64,000 nucleotides of DNA from Bradyrhizobium sp. Rc3b. Its GTDB lineage: Bacteria > Pseudomonadota > Alphaproteobacteria > Rhizobiales > Xanthobacteraceae. Positions 7,592 to 16,247 of this stretch are shown here, in pieces (position 1 is the stretch's first letter; every line of letters starts with the position of its first letter). Made by a program: the position numbers and the translations under genes. The notes below the pieces were generated by a model. The model saw only the letters and a list, made by a program, of their open reading frames with translations. It was not told the DNA's origin and ran no database searches. The stretch is taken from the NCBI RefSeq assembly GCF_900114915.1, contig NZ_FOUS01000023.1:1-64000 (forward strand), read 5' to 3'.

Positions 7592-8641
7592 ATGCCTAGG
7601 AGGCCCAGCCGCGTGCCCGCGCTTGTTCGATTGGCTTTGATCTTGACGTTCTGTCTCCTATCAGGGGGACATGGGGCGATCGCCCAGACGATCAACACCT
7701 TGGAAAAAGTGAAGGCGAGGGGGCACCTGGAGTGCGGTGTCTCCCAAGGGGTCGCAGGCTTTTCATCTCCAGACAGTGCGGGCAATTGGAGTGGCCTCGA
7801 CGTTGATTTTTGTCGTGCGCTTGCAGCGGCAATCTTCAACGATCCGACCAAGGTCCGTATGTCGCCGCTTTCGGCAACCGACCGCTTCACGGCCCTGCAA
7901 TCCGGTCTTATTGATGTCCTGGCTCGAAATACGACGTGGACGTTGCAGCGCGATACAGCGCTCGGCTTCAACTTCGGACCTATTACGTATTTTGACGGCC
8001 AGGGCTTCATGGTCAAGAAGTCCCTCAACGTAAAGGGGGTGTCGGAACTTACGGATGCCTCAATCTGCATCACGGCCGGGACCACGCATGAGCAAAACGT
8101 TGCGGATTATTTTCGTGCTCACAAGATGAAGTTTGAGCCCGTGGTGTTCGGCACGGCTGACGAGACGGTCAAGGCATATGACGGGGGGCGCTGCGACGTT
8201 CTGACGGCAGACGCCTCAGGGTTGAGCGCTTACAGGGTCAAGTTACAAAAACCGGACGAGCAGATCATCCTTCCTGAAATCATCTCCAAGGAGCCGCTGG
8301 GGCCGGCCGTTCGTCAGGGTGACGACCAATGGCTTGATATCGTGAAGTGGACGCACTTTGCGATGCTAACCGCCGAAGAACTGGACATTACCAAGGCAAA
8401 CGTGGATGCAATGACGCGCTCTGATCGGCCCGAAGTCCGGCGCGTACTCGGTAATGACAATACGCTCGGCCAGAGCTTAGGCCTGACCGCTGATTGGGTT
8501 GTCCGAATCATCCGTCACGTGGGCAACTATGGTGAGGTCTTCGATCGCAATCTGGGGCCGTCCACGCCCATGCGAATTGCGCGAGGCCTGAACGCGCAAT
8601 GGACTAAGGGCGGTCTGCAGTACGCGCCTCCAATTCGCTGA
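7592..8641 (+). CDS. aapJ: Periplasmic amino-acid-binding protein, AapJ-like
   Basis: A 349-residue solute-binding protein. The ATG at 7592 follows GGAGG and gives a clean signal peptide: basic start MPRRPSR, hydrophobic core, and cleavage near GAIAQ. The mature part begins TINTLEKVKARGHLECGVSQ, the standard AapJ/YhdW opening, and continues with GLDVDFCRALAAAIF. An upstream extension to 7469 is open but runs through the operator and lacks a ribosome site. The protein should deliver L-amino acids to AapQMP even though it is encoded 1.5 kb away in a separate unit. The shared palindrome would keep the units co-regulated. Confidence 0.9.
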   Translation: MPRRPSRVPALVRLALILTFCLLSGGHGAIAQTINTLEKVKARGHLECGVSQGVAGFSSPDSAGNWSGLDVDFCRALAAAIFNDPTKVRMSPLSATDRFTALQSGLIDVLARNTTWTLQRDTALGFNFGPITYFDGQGFMVKKSLNVKGVSELTDASICITAGTTHEQNVADYFRAHKMKFEPVVFGTADETVKAYDGGRCDVLTADASGLSAYRVKLQKPDEQIILPEIISKEPLGPAVRQGDDQWLDIVKWTHFAMLTAEELDITKANVDAMTRSDRPEVRRVLGNDNTLGQSLGLTADWVVRIIRHVGNYGEVFDRNLGPSTPMRIARGLNAQWTKGGLQYAPPIR

Positions 8642-8663
8642 AGCTCGAAATGAAATGATTCGG

Positions 8664-8695
8664 GATCCCCGGCGGGTGAAGACCCGCAGGGGATC
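8664..8695 (+). terminator. Strong hairpin after the binding-protein gene
   Basis: GATCCCC (8664-8670) pairs with GGGGATC (8689-8695), and GCGGGT (8672-8677) with ACCCGC (8682-8687), around a GAAG loop. This makes a 13-bp stem with one mismatch, 23 bases after the aapJ stop. No T-tract follows, so it may end transcription inefficiently or stabilise the mRNA 3' end. Confidence 0.55.
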
Positions 8696-8756
8696 GTCTG
8701 GACGCTGCTGTCTCGGCTAGCTATTTGCAAACGCTTCGGCGGGGTCTGTACCCGAC

Positions 8757-9628
8757 ATGGAAAATACCGACCGGCAACTGCGGTACTTCGTGAAGATTGC
8801 GGAGCTCGGATCCTTGTCGCGCGCGGCGGATGCTCTCGATCTCACGCAATCGGGCATTAGCCGCCAGCTTGCTTCACTTGAAACATATGTTGGCAAGCCG
8901 CTATTTTCGCGCACTGGAAGAGGGGTCGAGCTAACAAGAGCCGGCGAAAAATTGTTCGATGTCGCAAAAGCGGCCTACGTGAGCATAGATGATGCTCTTG
9001 AATCAGTGCGTGACAAAGAAGGCGTGACGCAAGGACACATCAGGATCGCTGTCATCCATACCTTAAGCTACTACTTCATGTCCGATGTCGTTGCCGAGTT
9101 CATGGTGCAAAGGGAAAGCGTCAATCTTTCACTCATAAGCCGGAGTTCGCCAGAGGTTGTCGCATTGGTCGAAAGCGGGAAGGCTGACATCGGCTTCGTA
9201 TACGATTCAGCCGTCGATTCCGCAGAATTTCAGGCAACTCCGTTGTTCGAAGACGAGATGTGCATCATCGCTCGCGAGGACAGCGTATGGCCCGATGAAA
9301 TCGATCTTACAACGTCGCGATGCAGACTCGTGGGATTCCCACTCCACTATGCATTGCGGAAGATGCTGCAAAGTGGTGGCCTTACGCCGGAGTTCGTGGC
9401 GGAAGCAGACACGATCGATGCGATGCTCAAGCTGGTCTCCTCAGGTGTCGGTGCCTGTGTGCTGCCGACCCGAATCCGGACAGACTGCTCGTCGATTATG
9501 GTCTCAAGAAGCTTAGGATCGTTCGACCGACACTGCGCCGCCGTGTCATCGCAATCGTGCGCGACCACAAGCATTGCCCTCCGTTGGTGCAGGAAGTCGT
9601 TAAGATCGCGCTCGCAAAAGTGTTATAG
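8757..9628 (+). pseudogene. LysR-family regulator, frameshifted near the C-terminus
   Basis: The N-terminal frame from ATG 8757 encodes a LysR helix-turn-helix (LRYFVKIAELGSLSRAADAL, then LTQSGISRQLASLE) and most of the effector domain up to GVGACVLPT. Near base 9470 the coding signal moves back one base. The true C-terminus reads on in the other frame as LLVDYGLKKLRIVRPTLRRR, then IAIVRDHKHCPPLVQEVV, and stops at 9628. As written, the original frame runs to 9671 with a nonsense tail of about 75 residues. A single-base deletion explains it, as would a sequencing error. The repaired protein would be about 290 residues, normal for LysR. Its targets are unknown; the aldolase/MFS unit downstream is the nearest candidate. 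Confidence 0.75.
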
Positions 9629-10016
9629 CGCCCCACCGGTCGTGCTGCGAGACCAGCAGAACGGCGATTGAGCCATGTCGATTCAAGGAGACTAATGTGA
9701 ATTCCTCAGCCAGCAAAAAGCTCCTAACCTCGAGCATCGACGTCGATCCGATCGAGACAGACGACTGGCCGCGATCGCTAAAGTCAGTCGCATGGCGAAA
9801 TAACGGTCTGAGGGTGAACAATCGACGCATCTCGTCCGTTTCGCGCGTGGCGAACGGGACCGCCAGAGCGGGTGCGAGTTCGATCGGTTGGGGACTCAAT
9901 GCCGAGCCACTCATCTCAGATATAACGCGCGGTTCATGGCACACGCGCATCTCCCGCGACATGCTGCCTTTTGATGCGGGATCGTCGGGCTTCCCGCGAA
10001 ATGCAGGAGAAGACAG
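9629..10016. other. No recognisable gene
   Basis: A 388-base stretch between the LysR remnant and the aldolase gene. Open frames exist on both strands (for example 9697-10020 on the plus strand), but none has family motifs or a convincing ribosome site. GGAGAAGACAG just before 10017 is the aldolase ribosome site. Confidence 0.5.
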
Positions 10017-10793
10017 ATGAAGGCGGAGCTGCGGGCAAAGGAATACTTCGACGACCGCGCCACCCGAGAAATGGCTGAGCATCTTAAGGGAGCGAAGCGC
10101 AGCGACAAGGAGACGCTGGCGTACGCCTGCCGGATATTGGCCATGACCGGCCAGGAAGCGGGGCTCGCAGGTCAAATCAGCTTTCGCTCCGAACGCCCCA
10201 ATGCCTATTGGACCTTGCGGTTTGGTCTGGGCTTCGACGAGGCGACCCCCGACGACTTCATCGAAGTCGACAGGGATCTCAATACGCTGACTGGCGAAGG
10301 CATGGCGAACCCGGCTACGCGCTTCCATCTATGGGTCTACGACGCAAGGCCCGACGTGAAGTCGTTGGTCCATACACATTCACCGTGGGCCTCGGCGCTG
10401 GCTGCGGCGCGTCAGCCGCTCGTGATCGCGCAGATGGACATGACGCCGCTTCACGATGACTGTGCGTTTCTCGGTGAGTGGCCTGGCGTACCGATCGCCG
10501 ACCAGGAGGGCGTTCTCATCTCGGCAGCACTCGGCGGCAAGCGCGCGATCATCCTGGCTCATCACGGCTACCTCACCGCCGGCGCGTCGATCGAAGAGGC
10601 GACATATCTGTCGGTCTACCTCGAGCGTGCCGCCCGGATGCAGATTCGCGCACAGGCGTTCGGCCCGCTGACGCCTGTCGACGATGCCCTCGCGAAGGAA
10701 GCGCACGACTATCTTCTGAAGCCGTCCATCGTGAACGCGACCTTCGACTACTGGTGTCGGCAGACTCATTCGGCCGGTGCGGCCGCGACGTAG
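10017..10793 (+). CDS. Class II aldolase/adducin-family protein
   Basis: A 258-residue cytoplasmic protein of the class II aldolase/adducin fold. The zinc-binding histidines are visible as HTHS (119-122) and LAHHG (181-185), as in fuculose-phosphate aldolase and related decarboxylases and epimerases. The usual GN-S-R phosphate-binding loop is represented by GQISFR near residue 52. The start is set by the preceding GGAGAAGACAG. It lies 106 bases upstream of an MFS transporter and a thioredoxin-fold isomerase. The exact substrate cannot be read from the sequence; uncharacterised members of this subgroup are common beside transporters of organic acids. Confidence 0.85.
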   Translation: MKAELRAKEYFDDRATREMAEHLKGAKRSDKETLAYACRILAMTGQEAGLAGQISFRSERPNAYWTLRFGLGFDEATPDDFIEVDRDLNTLTGEGMANPATRFHLWVYDARPDVKSLVHTHSPWASALAAARQPLVIAQMDMTPLHDDCAFLGEWPGVPIADQEGVLISAALGGKRAIILAHHGYLTAGASIEEATYLSVYLERAARMQIRAQAFGPLTPVDDALAKEAHDYLLKPSIVNATFDYWCRQTHSAGAAAT

Positions 10794-10840
10794 GTGAGCG
10801 GGGAGGCCGTGGCTTTGTGCGGTCCTCGCGTATGAACAGA

Positions 10841-10863
10841 AGGGGCCCGTCCAGCGGGCCCCT
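10841..10863 (+). terminator. Hairpin between aldolase and MFS genes
   Basis: AGGGGCCCG (10841-10849) and CGGGCCCCT (10855-10863) form a perfect 9-bp stem with a TCCAG loop. An A-rich rather than T-rich run follows, so the hairpin may attenuate or protect mRNA rather than fully terminate. It separates the aldolase from the strongly translated MFS gene. Confidence 0.5.
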
Positions 10864-10899
10864 GGCCATCAAAACAAAAATCGGAGGAGGAGAGCGACC

Positions 10900-12246
10900 A
10901 TGAAATCCGCGGAGGTGTCGGGGCGCCGTCACTATGTGATTGCCGGACTTGCCAGCATGATGGGGACGACGATCGAGTGGTATGATTTCTTTCTATATGG
11001 AACGGCAGCGGCCCTCGTCTTCAACAAGATATTCTTTCCGAGCTTCGATCCCGTTGCGGGGACGATGGCGGCATTCGCGACCTATTCGGTTGGGTTCTTT
11101 GCGCGTCCCCTAGGGGGGATCGTCTTTGGTCATTTCGGCGACCGGATCGGACGGAAGTCGATGCTGCTCATCACGTTGGTCTTGATGGGCGTGCCGACGA
11201 TGGCCATCGGTATCATTCCGTCCTACGAGAGCATCGGTTACTGGGCGGCCGTATTGTTGGTAGCGATGCGGTTTCTTCAAGGTGTGGCGGTCGGCGGCGA
11301 GTGGGGGGGCGCGGTCTTGATGGCGGTCGAACACGCTCCCGACGACAAGAAAGGCTTGTTCGGCAGCTTGCCGCAAGCGGGCGTCGCGCCAGGTCTCATT
11401 CTGTCGTCCTTGGCGATGAGCATGGTGGCGACGCTTCCCGAAAAGGACATGCTGAGTTGGGGGTGGCGTTTGCCGTTTCTTGCCAGTGTGGTTCTATTGG
11501 CTGTCGGCTGGTTCATTCGGGTTAATGTTGCCGAATCTCCCGATTTCGAAAGGGTAAAGGGCCAGGGCGACGACGTTAAGGTCCCGATCGCAGAAGTCTG
11601 CCGGAGCTACCCGCGGGCGGTACTGCTGGCGATCGGCGCGCGGTTCGCCGAGGTGACGTGGTTTTATACCGTTTCGAGCTTCTCGCTTGCCTATGCCGTG
11701 GGTACGCTGGGCATCCCACGTACAGTGATCTTGGACGCGACAGTCTGGGGCGCCGCGGTTGTACTGTTCACTATGCCGCTGTTCGGGTTGCTCGGCGACC
11801 GTATCGGCCACAAGCACGTCTTCATGATAGGGGCGGTGGGTATCGTGATCGCGGCACCTATCTTCTTCAACCTTCTAAGCAGCAAGGAAGTCTTCTGGAT
11901 TAACGTCGCGATGATCATCGCCATCGGGCTCGTCTACGGTTGCCTGTATGCGCCGGAAGGATCGTTGTTCTCCTCGCAATTTCCACCCGAAGTCCGCTAC
12001 ACCGGCATCTCCCTGGCAGTGCAGGTCTCCGGGGCGTTAGGAGGTGGTCTCGCCCCGATTGTTGCGACTTGGCTCTTGGCGCGCAATGGCGGTGATCCAC
12101 AGTATGTCGTGTGGTATCTCACGGCTCTTGCAGCTATCGCCCTTCTATGCGCGTGGTGTATGCGTGCCGCAGCGGTTGTTGCTGCACATGAGGCGGCAGG
12201 CAAGGCGGGCGTAGCTTCTAACGTTTCGGCGAGCGTGGCATTATGA
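10900..12246 (+). CDS. MFS transporter, metabolite:H+ symporter family
   Basis: A 448-residue 12-helix transporter of the MHS group (KgtP, ProP, ShiA). It opens with the typical MMGTTIEWYDFFLYGTAAAL and has FARPLGGIVFGHFGDRIGRK as the loop 2-3 signature. RFLQGVAVGGEWGGAVLMAV marks helix 4. The start follows GGAGGAGGA at a good distance. These proteins import organic acids or betaines with protons. It overlaps the next gene by four bases (ATGA). Together with the class II aldolase and the isomerase it forms a small catabolic unit of unknown substrate. Confidence 0.92.
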   Translation: MKSAEVSGRRHYVIAGLASMMGTTIEWYDFFLYGTAAALVFNKIFFPSFDPVAGTMAAFATYSVGFFARPLGGIVFGHFGDRIGRKSMLLITLVLMGVPTMAIGIIPSYESIGYWAAVLLVAMRFLQGVAVGGEWGGAVLMAVEHAPDDKKGLFGSLPQAGVAPGLILSSLAMSMVATLPEKDMLSWGWRLPFLASVVLLAVGWFIRVNVAESPDFERVKGQGDDVKVPIAEVCRSYPRAVLLAIGARFAEVTWFYTVSSFSLAYAVGTLGIPRTVILDATVWGAAVVLFTMPLFGLLGDRIGHKHVFMIGAVGIVIAAPIFFNLLSSKEVFWINVAMIIAIGLVYGCLYAPEGSLFSSQFPPEVRYTGISLAVQVSGALGGGLAPIVATWLLARNGGDPQYVVWYLTALAAIALLCAWCMRAAAVVAAHEAAGKAGVASNVSASVAL

Positions 12247-12899
12247 ACGAGATCGATTACTATTTCTGGATGAACTCGGATTGGGCTTATCTCGGTGCCG
12301 ACCGCCTAGAGCAAATCGCCGCCGAGTATCAGTTGAAGATCCGCTACATGCCGGTGGATCTTCCTGACGTATACCGGCGGACGGGCGGACAATTGCTAGG
12401 CAATCGAGCGCCCGAACGACAGGCGTACCGGATCGTCGAACTGAAGCGTTGGTGCAAGAAGCTTGACATCCATGTGAATCCGACGCCGAAGTTCATGTGC
12501 CCGAATGCCGATGCGGCTTCGCGGATCGTCATTGCCGCAGATCGCATGGGACTGAACACAGTTTCGCTTTACAAGGCCATTTTGCGTGCCGAGTGGTGTG
12601 ACGATCGTGATATTTCCGACCGTGAAGAGTTGAAGCGCATCTTGGTCGAGGAGGGACTCGACGCAGATCGGCTGCTGGTGGCGGCCGATGCTCCCGAGAT
12701 CGAGGCGTTCTATCGACATTTCACGGATACCGCTGTGGAAGCCGGAGTATTTGGCTCGCCATCCTACGTCTTCAACAATGAGCTATTCTGGGGCCAAGAC
12801 CGACTGGATATGCTTGAGGACGCGATCACAAGCGCCATTGGAGGTGCGCCGCGTCGTAGCAATTCTCGTTTGAACGCTGACGTAAGAGGAGGGCGATAG
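12243..12899 (+). CDS. DsbA-fold isomerase (HCCA isomerase/kappa GST type)
   Basis: A 218-residue thioredoxin-fold protein resembling 2-hydroxychromene-2-carboxylate isomerase. It begins with DYYFWMNSDWAYLGADRLEQ, where Ser12 takes the place of the glutathione-contacting serine. It continues with KFMCPNADAASRIVIAADRM and ends with the GVFGSPSYVF strand-turn and WGQDRLDMLEDAI helix that are diagnostic for the family. The enzyme would use glutathione to isomerise an aromatic degradation intermediate. The 4-base overlap with the MFS gene shows one transcript. A true intrinsic terminator lies 106 bases beyond the stop. Confidence 0.87.
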   Translation: MNEIDYYFWMNSDWAYLGADRLEQIAAEYQLKIRYMPVDLPDVYRRTGGQLLGNRAPERQAYRIVELKRWCKKLDIHVNPTPKFMCPNADAASRIVIAADRMGLNTVSLYKAILRAEWCDDRDISDREELKRILVEEGLDADRLLVAADAPEIEAFYRHFTDTAVEAGVFGSPSYVFNNELFWGQDRLDMLEDAITSAIGGAPRRSNSRLNADVRGGR

Positions 12900-13004
12900 G
12901 CTGCGCGCGCCCCGGCCCTACAAAAGCTTCTGATCTCAGAGTTTCAGTTTCGGCCCCCTCCCTGGGCCGGACCGTGGGCCTTGTCTAAGTGCCCCTATAG
13001 ACTG

Positions 13005-13035
13005 CGCCCGGCAATCGAGTGCCGGGCGTTTTTTT
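13005..13035 (+). terminator. Intrinsic terminator
   Basis: CGCCCGGCA (13005-13013) and TGCCGGGCG (13020-13028) form a perfect 9-bp stem with an ATCGAG loop, followed by seven Ts at 13029-13035. This is a canonical rho-independent terminator for the rightward aldolase/MFS/isomerase unit. No gene is visible in the surrounding 12900-13181. Confidence 0.85.
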
Positions 13036-13181
13036 GGGCTGTATCCTGAGCATCGCCGCACTTGATTTGCTCGGCCTTGTCTTGAACTGCAATGCGATTG
13101 CGCGGGACAAAGGTCTCAGCCCGACAACTCGTCGTTTGGATGATGTCGCCAGGTTTCCGGCGACCTGAAGCGAGCCGGAGT

Positions 13182-13571
13182 TCAGGAGGTGGCGGCAACC
13201 ATCTCGATCTCGACCCTCGCTCCCAATGGCAGTGAGGCGACGCCTATTGTTGTGCGTGCCGGATAGGGTTTTGAGAAGTGCTTCGCGTAGACAGCGTTCA
13301 TGGACGCGAAATCGCCCATGTCCGTCAAGAAGACGTTGCACTTGACGACTTTATCGAACGAAAGACCCGCCCCTTCCAGAGCCGTTAGAAGGTTTCGGAA
13401 GCATTGGTGTACCTGGGCCTCTGTGCCACCATCGACCAACCGGCCAGTGACGCTATCGATTGGCGTCTGACCCGAGAGATAGACGAAACCATTCGCTATC
13501 ACGCCGTGGGAGTAGGGACCGACTGCAGCCGCCCCCGGGGCGTTGATTGCTTCTCTGCCCATTATTGCCAA
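13182..13571 (-). CDS. RidA-family enamine/imine deaminase
   Basis: A 129-residue RidA/YjgF/UK114 protein. Visible motifs are APGAAAVGPYSHGVIANGFV and YLSGQTPID at the N-terminus and YPARTTIGVASLPLGARVEI near the C-terminus, which contains the conserved Arg that holds the substrate carboxylate. Family members hydrolyse reactive enamines and imines released by PLP enzymes, and some act in catabolic pathways. It lies 145 bases downstream of the SnoaL-like gene on the same strand and could be the last gene of that leftward operon. Confidence 0.93.
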   Translation of the reverse strand: MAIMGREAINAPGAAAVGPYSHGVIANGFVYLSGQTPIDSVTGRLVDGGTEAQVHQCFRNLLTALEGAGLSFDKVVKCNVFLTDMGDFASMNAVYAKHFSKPYPARTTIGVASLPLGARVEIEMVAATS

Positions 13572-13716
13572 TCTCCTTTGTTGAGTTCATCCCGCGTTAT
13601 AGGTCAACGAGAGCGCGTTGCTGGAGAGTATGTCGCGACCATCGGCACAGTACCCCCCTCAATGGCCCGCAGCAATCTGAACACCGCGGCGACATTCCGC
13701 TATACAGACACCGTAT

Positions 13717-14214
13717 TCAACGTGACACATGGGGCTTGAATTCCGCCGGTACGTCTTGGATTCCATCGAGCCGGCCTAGTAGCCCATGAATATCTCCCAA
13801 AACCCACAGGTCATGAACCTTCCCATCGCGGAATTGGAAGATCGGGGTCCCATACCACCAGAGATGCTTCCCGGTGGGCTGGCGCCCAAAGAGCGGCTTT
13901 CGATGGATACCGTGAAAGCGAAGCTTTCCTGATATCCGGTCATCCTCCTCGATCAGATCCAGAATGTCCGAGGTATAATCCTCAAGAGCGTCGTGGATCC
14001 ATTGTACATAATCCCCAAACTGCAAGTGTCCAACCAGAACGGGGCCGAGTGAGCCACGGAACGCGAAATCCGGATGGAAGATCTCGGGAATTAAGCTGAC
14101 ATCTGCGTGGTCCCACATATCCTTGTAGAACTTGAAGACCATCTCCTTTTGTGGGGTAAGGCTGCGGCGATCCAATTCCATCGCGGTCTCAAGCCCTGGT
14201 GGTGCGGCAAACAT
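13717..14214 (-). CDS. SnoaL/NTF2-like protein
   Basis: A 165-residue protein with the SnoaL-type polyketide-cyclase/NTF2 fold: helix KEMVFKFYKDMWDHADVSLI, then EIFHPDFAFRGS, and the sheet GKLRFHGIH..TGKHLWWYGT and DGKVHDLWVLGD. I chose the ATG at 14214 because GGAG stands seven bases upstream; a TTG at 14235 is open but has no ribosome site. Such proteins act as small hydrolases, isomerases or binding proteins on cyclic substrates. It is 36 bases downstream of tctA, so it belongs to the tetR-acuI-tctB-tctA unit. The substrate is unknown. Confidence 0.8.
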   Translation of the reverse strand: MFAAPPGLETAMELDRRSLTPQKEMVFKFYKDMWDHADVSLIPEIFHPDFAFRGSLGPVLVGHLQFGDYVQWIHDALEDYTSDILDLIEEDDRISGKLRFHGIHRKPLFGRQPTGKHLWWYGTPIFQFRDGKVHDLWVLGDIHGLLGRLDGIQDVPAEFKPHVSR

Positions 14215-14250
14215 TTGCTTCTCCTGCCCGTTCAACTTGTCTTCCGCGGA

Positions 14251-15756
14251 TCAGTCCTCTTCTACGAAGGCTTCCTCGCGGGTCTTGCGGAAGGACGGAA
14301 GAAGCACCAAGAGCAAAGCGAGGAACGCGATGATCAGCATTGTCACGCTGATGGGGTTCTTCACAAAGACCAACGGATCGCCGCGCGACAACGTCAGCGA
14401 TCTCCGCAGGTTTTCTTCCATCATCGGCCCGAGAATGAAGCCGAGCAGCATGGGGGCGGGTTCACACCTGAGCTTTGCGAACACGTAACCGAGCAGGCCG
14501 AAGATGGCCATAAGGTAGACGTCGAAGGAGGTGTTGTTCAGGCTGAACACGCCGATGGCGCAGAACACCATGATACCCGGAAACAGGACGTGGTAGGGGA
14601 TCGTCAGCATCTTCGCCCACATGCCGACGAGCGGCAGATTAAGAAGGATGAGGAAGAAGTTTCCGATCCACATCGAGGCGATGATACCCCAGAACAAGGC
14701 GGGCTGCTGCGTCATGACCGCGGGCCCTGGTTGAATTCCTTGAATGATCAGGGCGCCGATCATCAGCGCCATCACCGGGTTCGAGGGAATTCCGAGCGTG
14801 AGCATCGGAATGAAGGAGGTCTGCGCGCCGGCATTGTTGGCTGATTCCGGCGCCGCGACCCCCTCGATCGCGCCCTTGCCGAATTCCGACGGTCGCCGCG
14901 ATATCTTCTTTTCGACGGAGTAGGCGGCGAAGGAAGAGAGCATGGCCCCGCCGCCAGGCAGAATGCCGAGCGCCGAACCCAGCGCAGTCCCGCGCAAGAT
15001 CGGCCCGACGATTCGTCGCCAGTCCTCACGGTTCGGCATCAGATTCGTGACCTTGCTGACAAAGACGGAGCGATCACTTTCATTCTCGAGATTGCGGATG
15101 ATCTCGCCGACGCCGAACATGCCCATGGCGACAGTGACGAAACCGATCCCGTCGGCGAGCTCGGGGATACCGAAGGTAAAGCGCTGCACCGCCGAGTTCG
15201 CGTCGGTCCCGACAACACCAAGCAAAAGGCCGAATACGATCATGCCGAATGCCCGCAGCAGCGATCCATGTGCGAGCACGACCGAGGCGCTCAAGCCCAG
15301 TACCATCAGGGAGAAGTATTCCGGCGGCCCGAACTTCAGGGCGATCTGTGCCAGCGGCGGAGCGGCGAGCGCAAGGAGCAGGGTAGAAACGGTGCCGGCG
15401 AAGAAGGAGCCGATCGCAGCAGTGGCGAGCGCGACACCAGCGCGGCCGTTCCGAGCCATCGCGTAGCCGTCCAGAGCCGTGATAACAGAAGACGATTCTC
15501 CGGGCAGGTTGATCAGGATCGCCGTCGTCGATCCGCCATACTGGGCGCCATAGTAAATGCCCGAGAGCATGATGAGTGCCGAGACCGGCGGCAAGCCGAA
15601 TGTCGCCGGCAGCAACATTGCGATCGTGGCGACCGGTCCAAGCCCCGGTAGCACGCCGATCAAAGTTCCGAGGAATACGCCGACCAGGCAGTAGCCAAGA
15701 TTGAGAAATGTTCCGGCCGTCTGAAAGCCGAGCAGAAGGTTGGAGAGAGTGTCCAT
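14251..15756 (-). CDS. tctA: Tripartite tricarboxylate transporter, large membrane subunit
   Basis: A 501-residue polytopic membrane protein of the TctA family. It has the characteristic GTLIGVLPGLGPVATIAMLL near residue 35 and PGESSSVITALDGYAMARNG, plus a repeated ILPGGGAMLSSFAAYSVEKK in the second half. TctA forms the cation-coupled channel with TctB and receives carboxylates from a periplasmic TctC protein. It follows tctB by 12 bases. The matching tctC candidate is on the opposite strand at 18182, which is a split arrangement. Confidence 0.95.
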   Translation of the reverse strand: MDTLSNLLLGFQTAGTFLNLGYCLVGVFLGTLIGVLPGLGPVATIAMLLPATFGLPPVSALIMLSGIYYGAQYGGSTTAILINLPGESSSVITALDGYAMARNGRAGVALATAAIGSFFAGTVSTLLLALAAPPLAQIALKFGPPEYFSLMVLGLSASVVLAHGSLLRAFGMIVFGLLLGVVGTDANSAVQRFTFGIPELADGIGFVTVAMGMFGVGEIIRNLENESDRSVFVSKVTNLMPNREDWRRIVGPILRGTALGSALGILPGGGAMLSSFAAYSVEKKISRRPSEFGKGAIEGVAAPESANNAGAQTSFIPMLTLGIPSNPVMALMIGALIIQGIQPGPAVMTQQPALFWGIIASMWIGNFFLILLNLPLVGMWAKMLTIPYHVLFPGIMVFCAIGVFSLNNTSFDVYLMAIFGLLGYVFAKLRCEPAPMLLGFILGPMMEENLRRSLTLSRGDPLVFVKNPISVTMLIIAFLALLLVLLPSFRKTREEAFVEED

Positions 15757-15768
15757 CGTGCCAGCCCC

Positions 15769-16230
15769 CTAGTCAACAAACCACGATCCGAGTATCGGCA
15801 TAGGCACGCCGAGACCGTAGACGAACACCAGCGCACAGAAGACCGAAAGGAGGGCGGCCATGATCAGCCCCTGCTTCCACGTAAACTTGACGCTGGCATA
15901 GGCACTGACGAGGGTGATCGCGGACACTGCGACAACGATGCCGGCCCGCTCGATGAGTATGCCGAATAGGAGCGATCCAAGGGTGACCAGGAGCAGCCCC
16001 TTGACTGTGAATCCTCCGAGCTTGTCACCCTCGACGGCGAAAGACCTCAGAAGCGCGATAAGCCCGACGCCTGCCAAGGCGACCGAAAGTACCACCGGAA
16101 AGAAGCTCGGTCCCATGCGCAGGGGCGAGCCGAAGTCATAGTTGCGGGCAATCCAGAGAAAGGCGGAGGCGACCGCGACAAACAGGAGGCCCGACCAGAA
16201 GTCTGCCGGATTTCGAATACTCAAACGCAT
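15769..16230 (-). CDS. tctB: Tripartite tricarboxylate transporter, small membrane subunit
   Basis: A 153-residue protein with four hydrophobic segments. It starts MRLSIRNPADFWSGLLFVAV and contains GPSFFPVVLSVALAGVGLIA, both typical of TctB. It is the poorly conserved small membrane partner of TctA in the inner membrane. It lies 17 bases downstream of the acuI-like gene and 12 upstream of tctA, so all are co-transcribed. Confidence 0.9.
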   Translation of the reverse strand: MRLSIRNPADFWSGLLFVAVASAFLWIARNYDFGSPLRMGPSFFPVVLSVALAGVGLIALLRSFAVEGDKLGGFTVKGLLLVTLGSLLFGILIERAGIVVAVSAITLVSAYASVKFTWKQGLIMAALLSVFCALVFVYGLGVPMPILGSWFVD

Positions 16231-16247
16231 CGGAGCCCCCTTCGTGT

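Noticed and set aside
9697..10020. A 107-residue plus-strand frame overlapping the aldolase start by ATGA
   Set aside because: The overlap looks operon-like, but the sequence has no motif and no ribosome site at its start, and the opposite strand is equally open.
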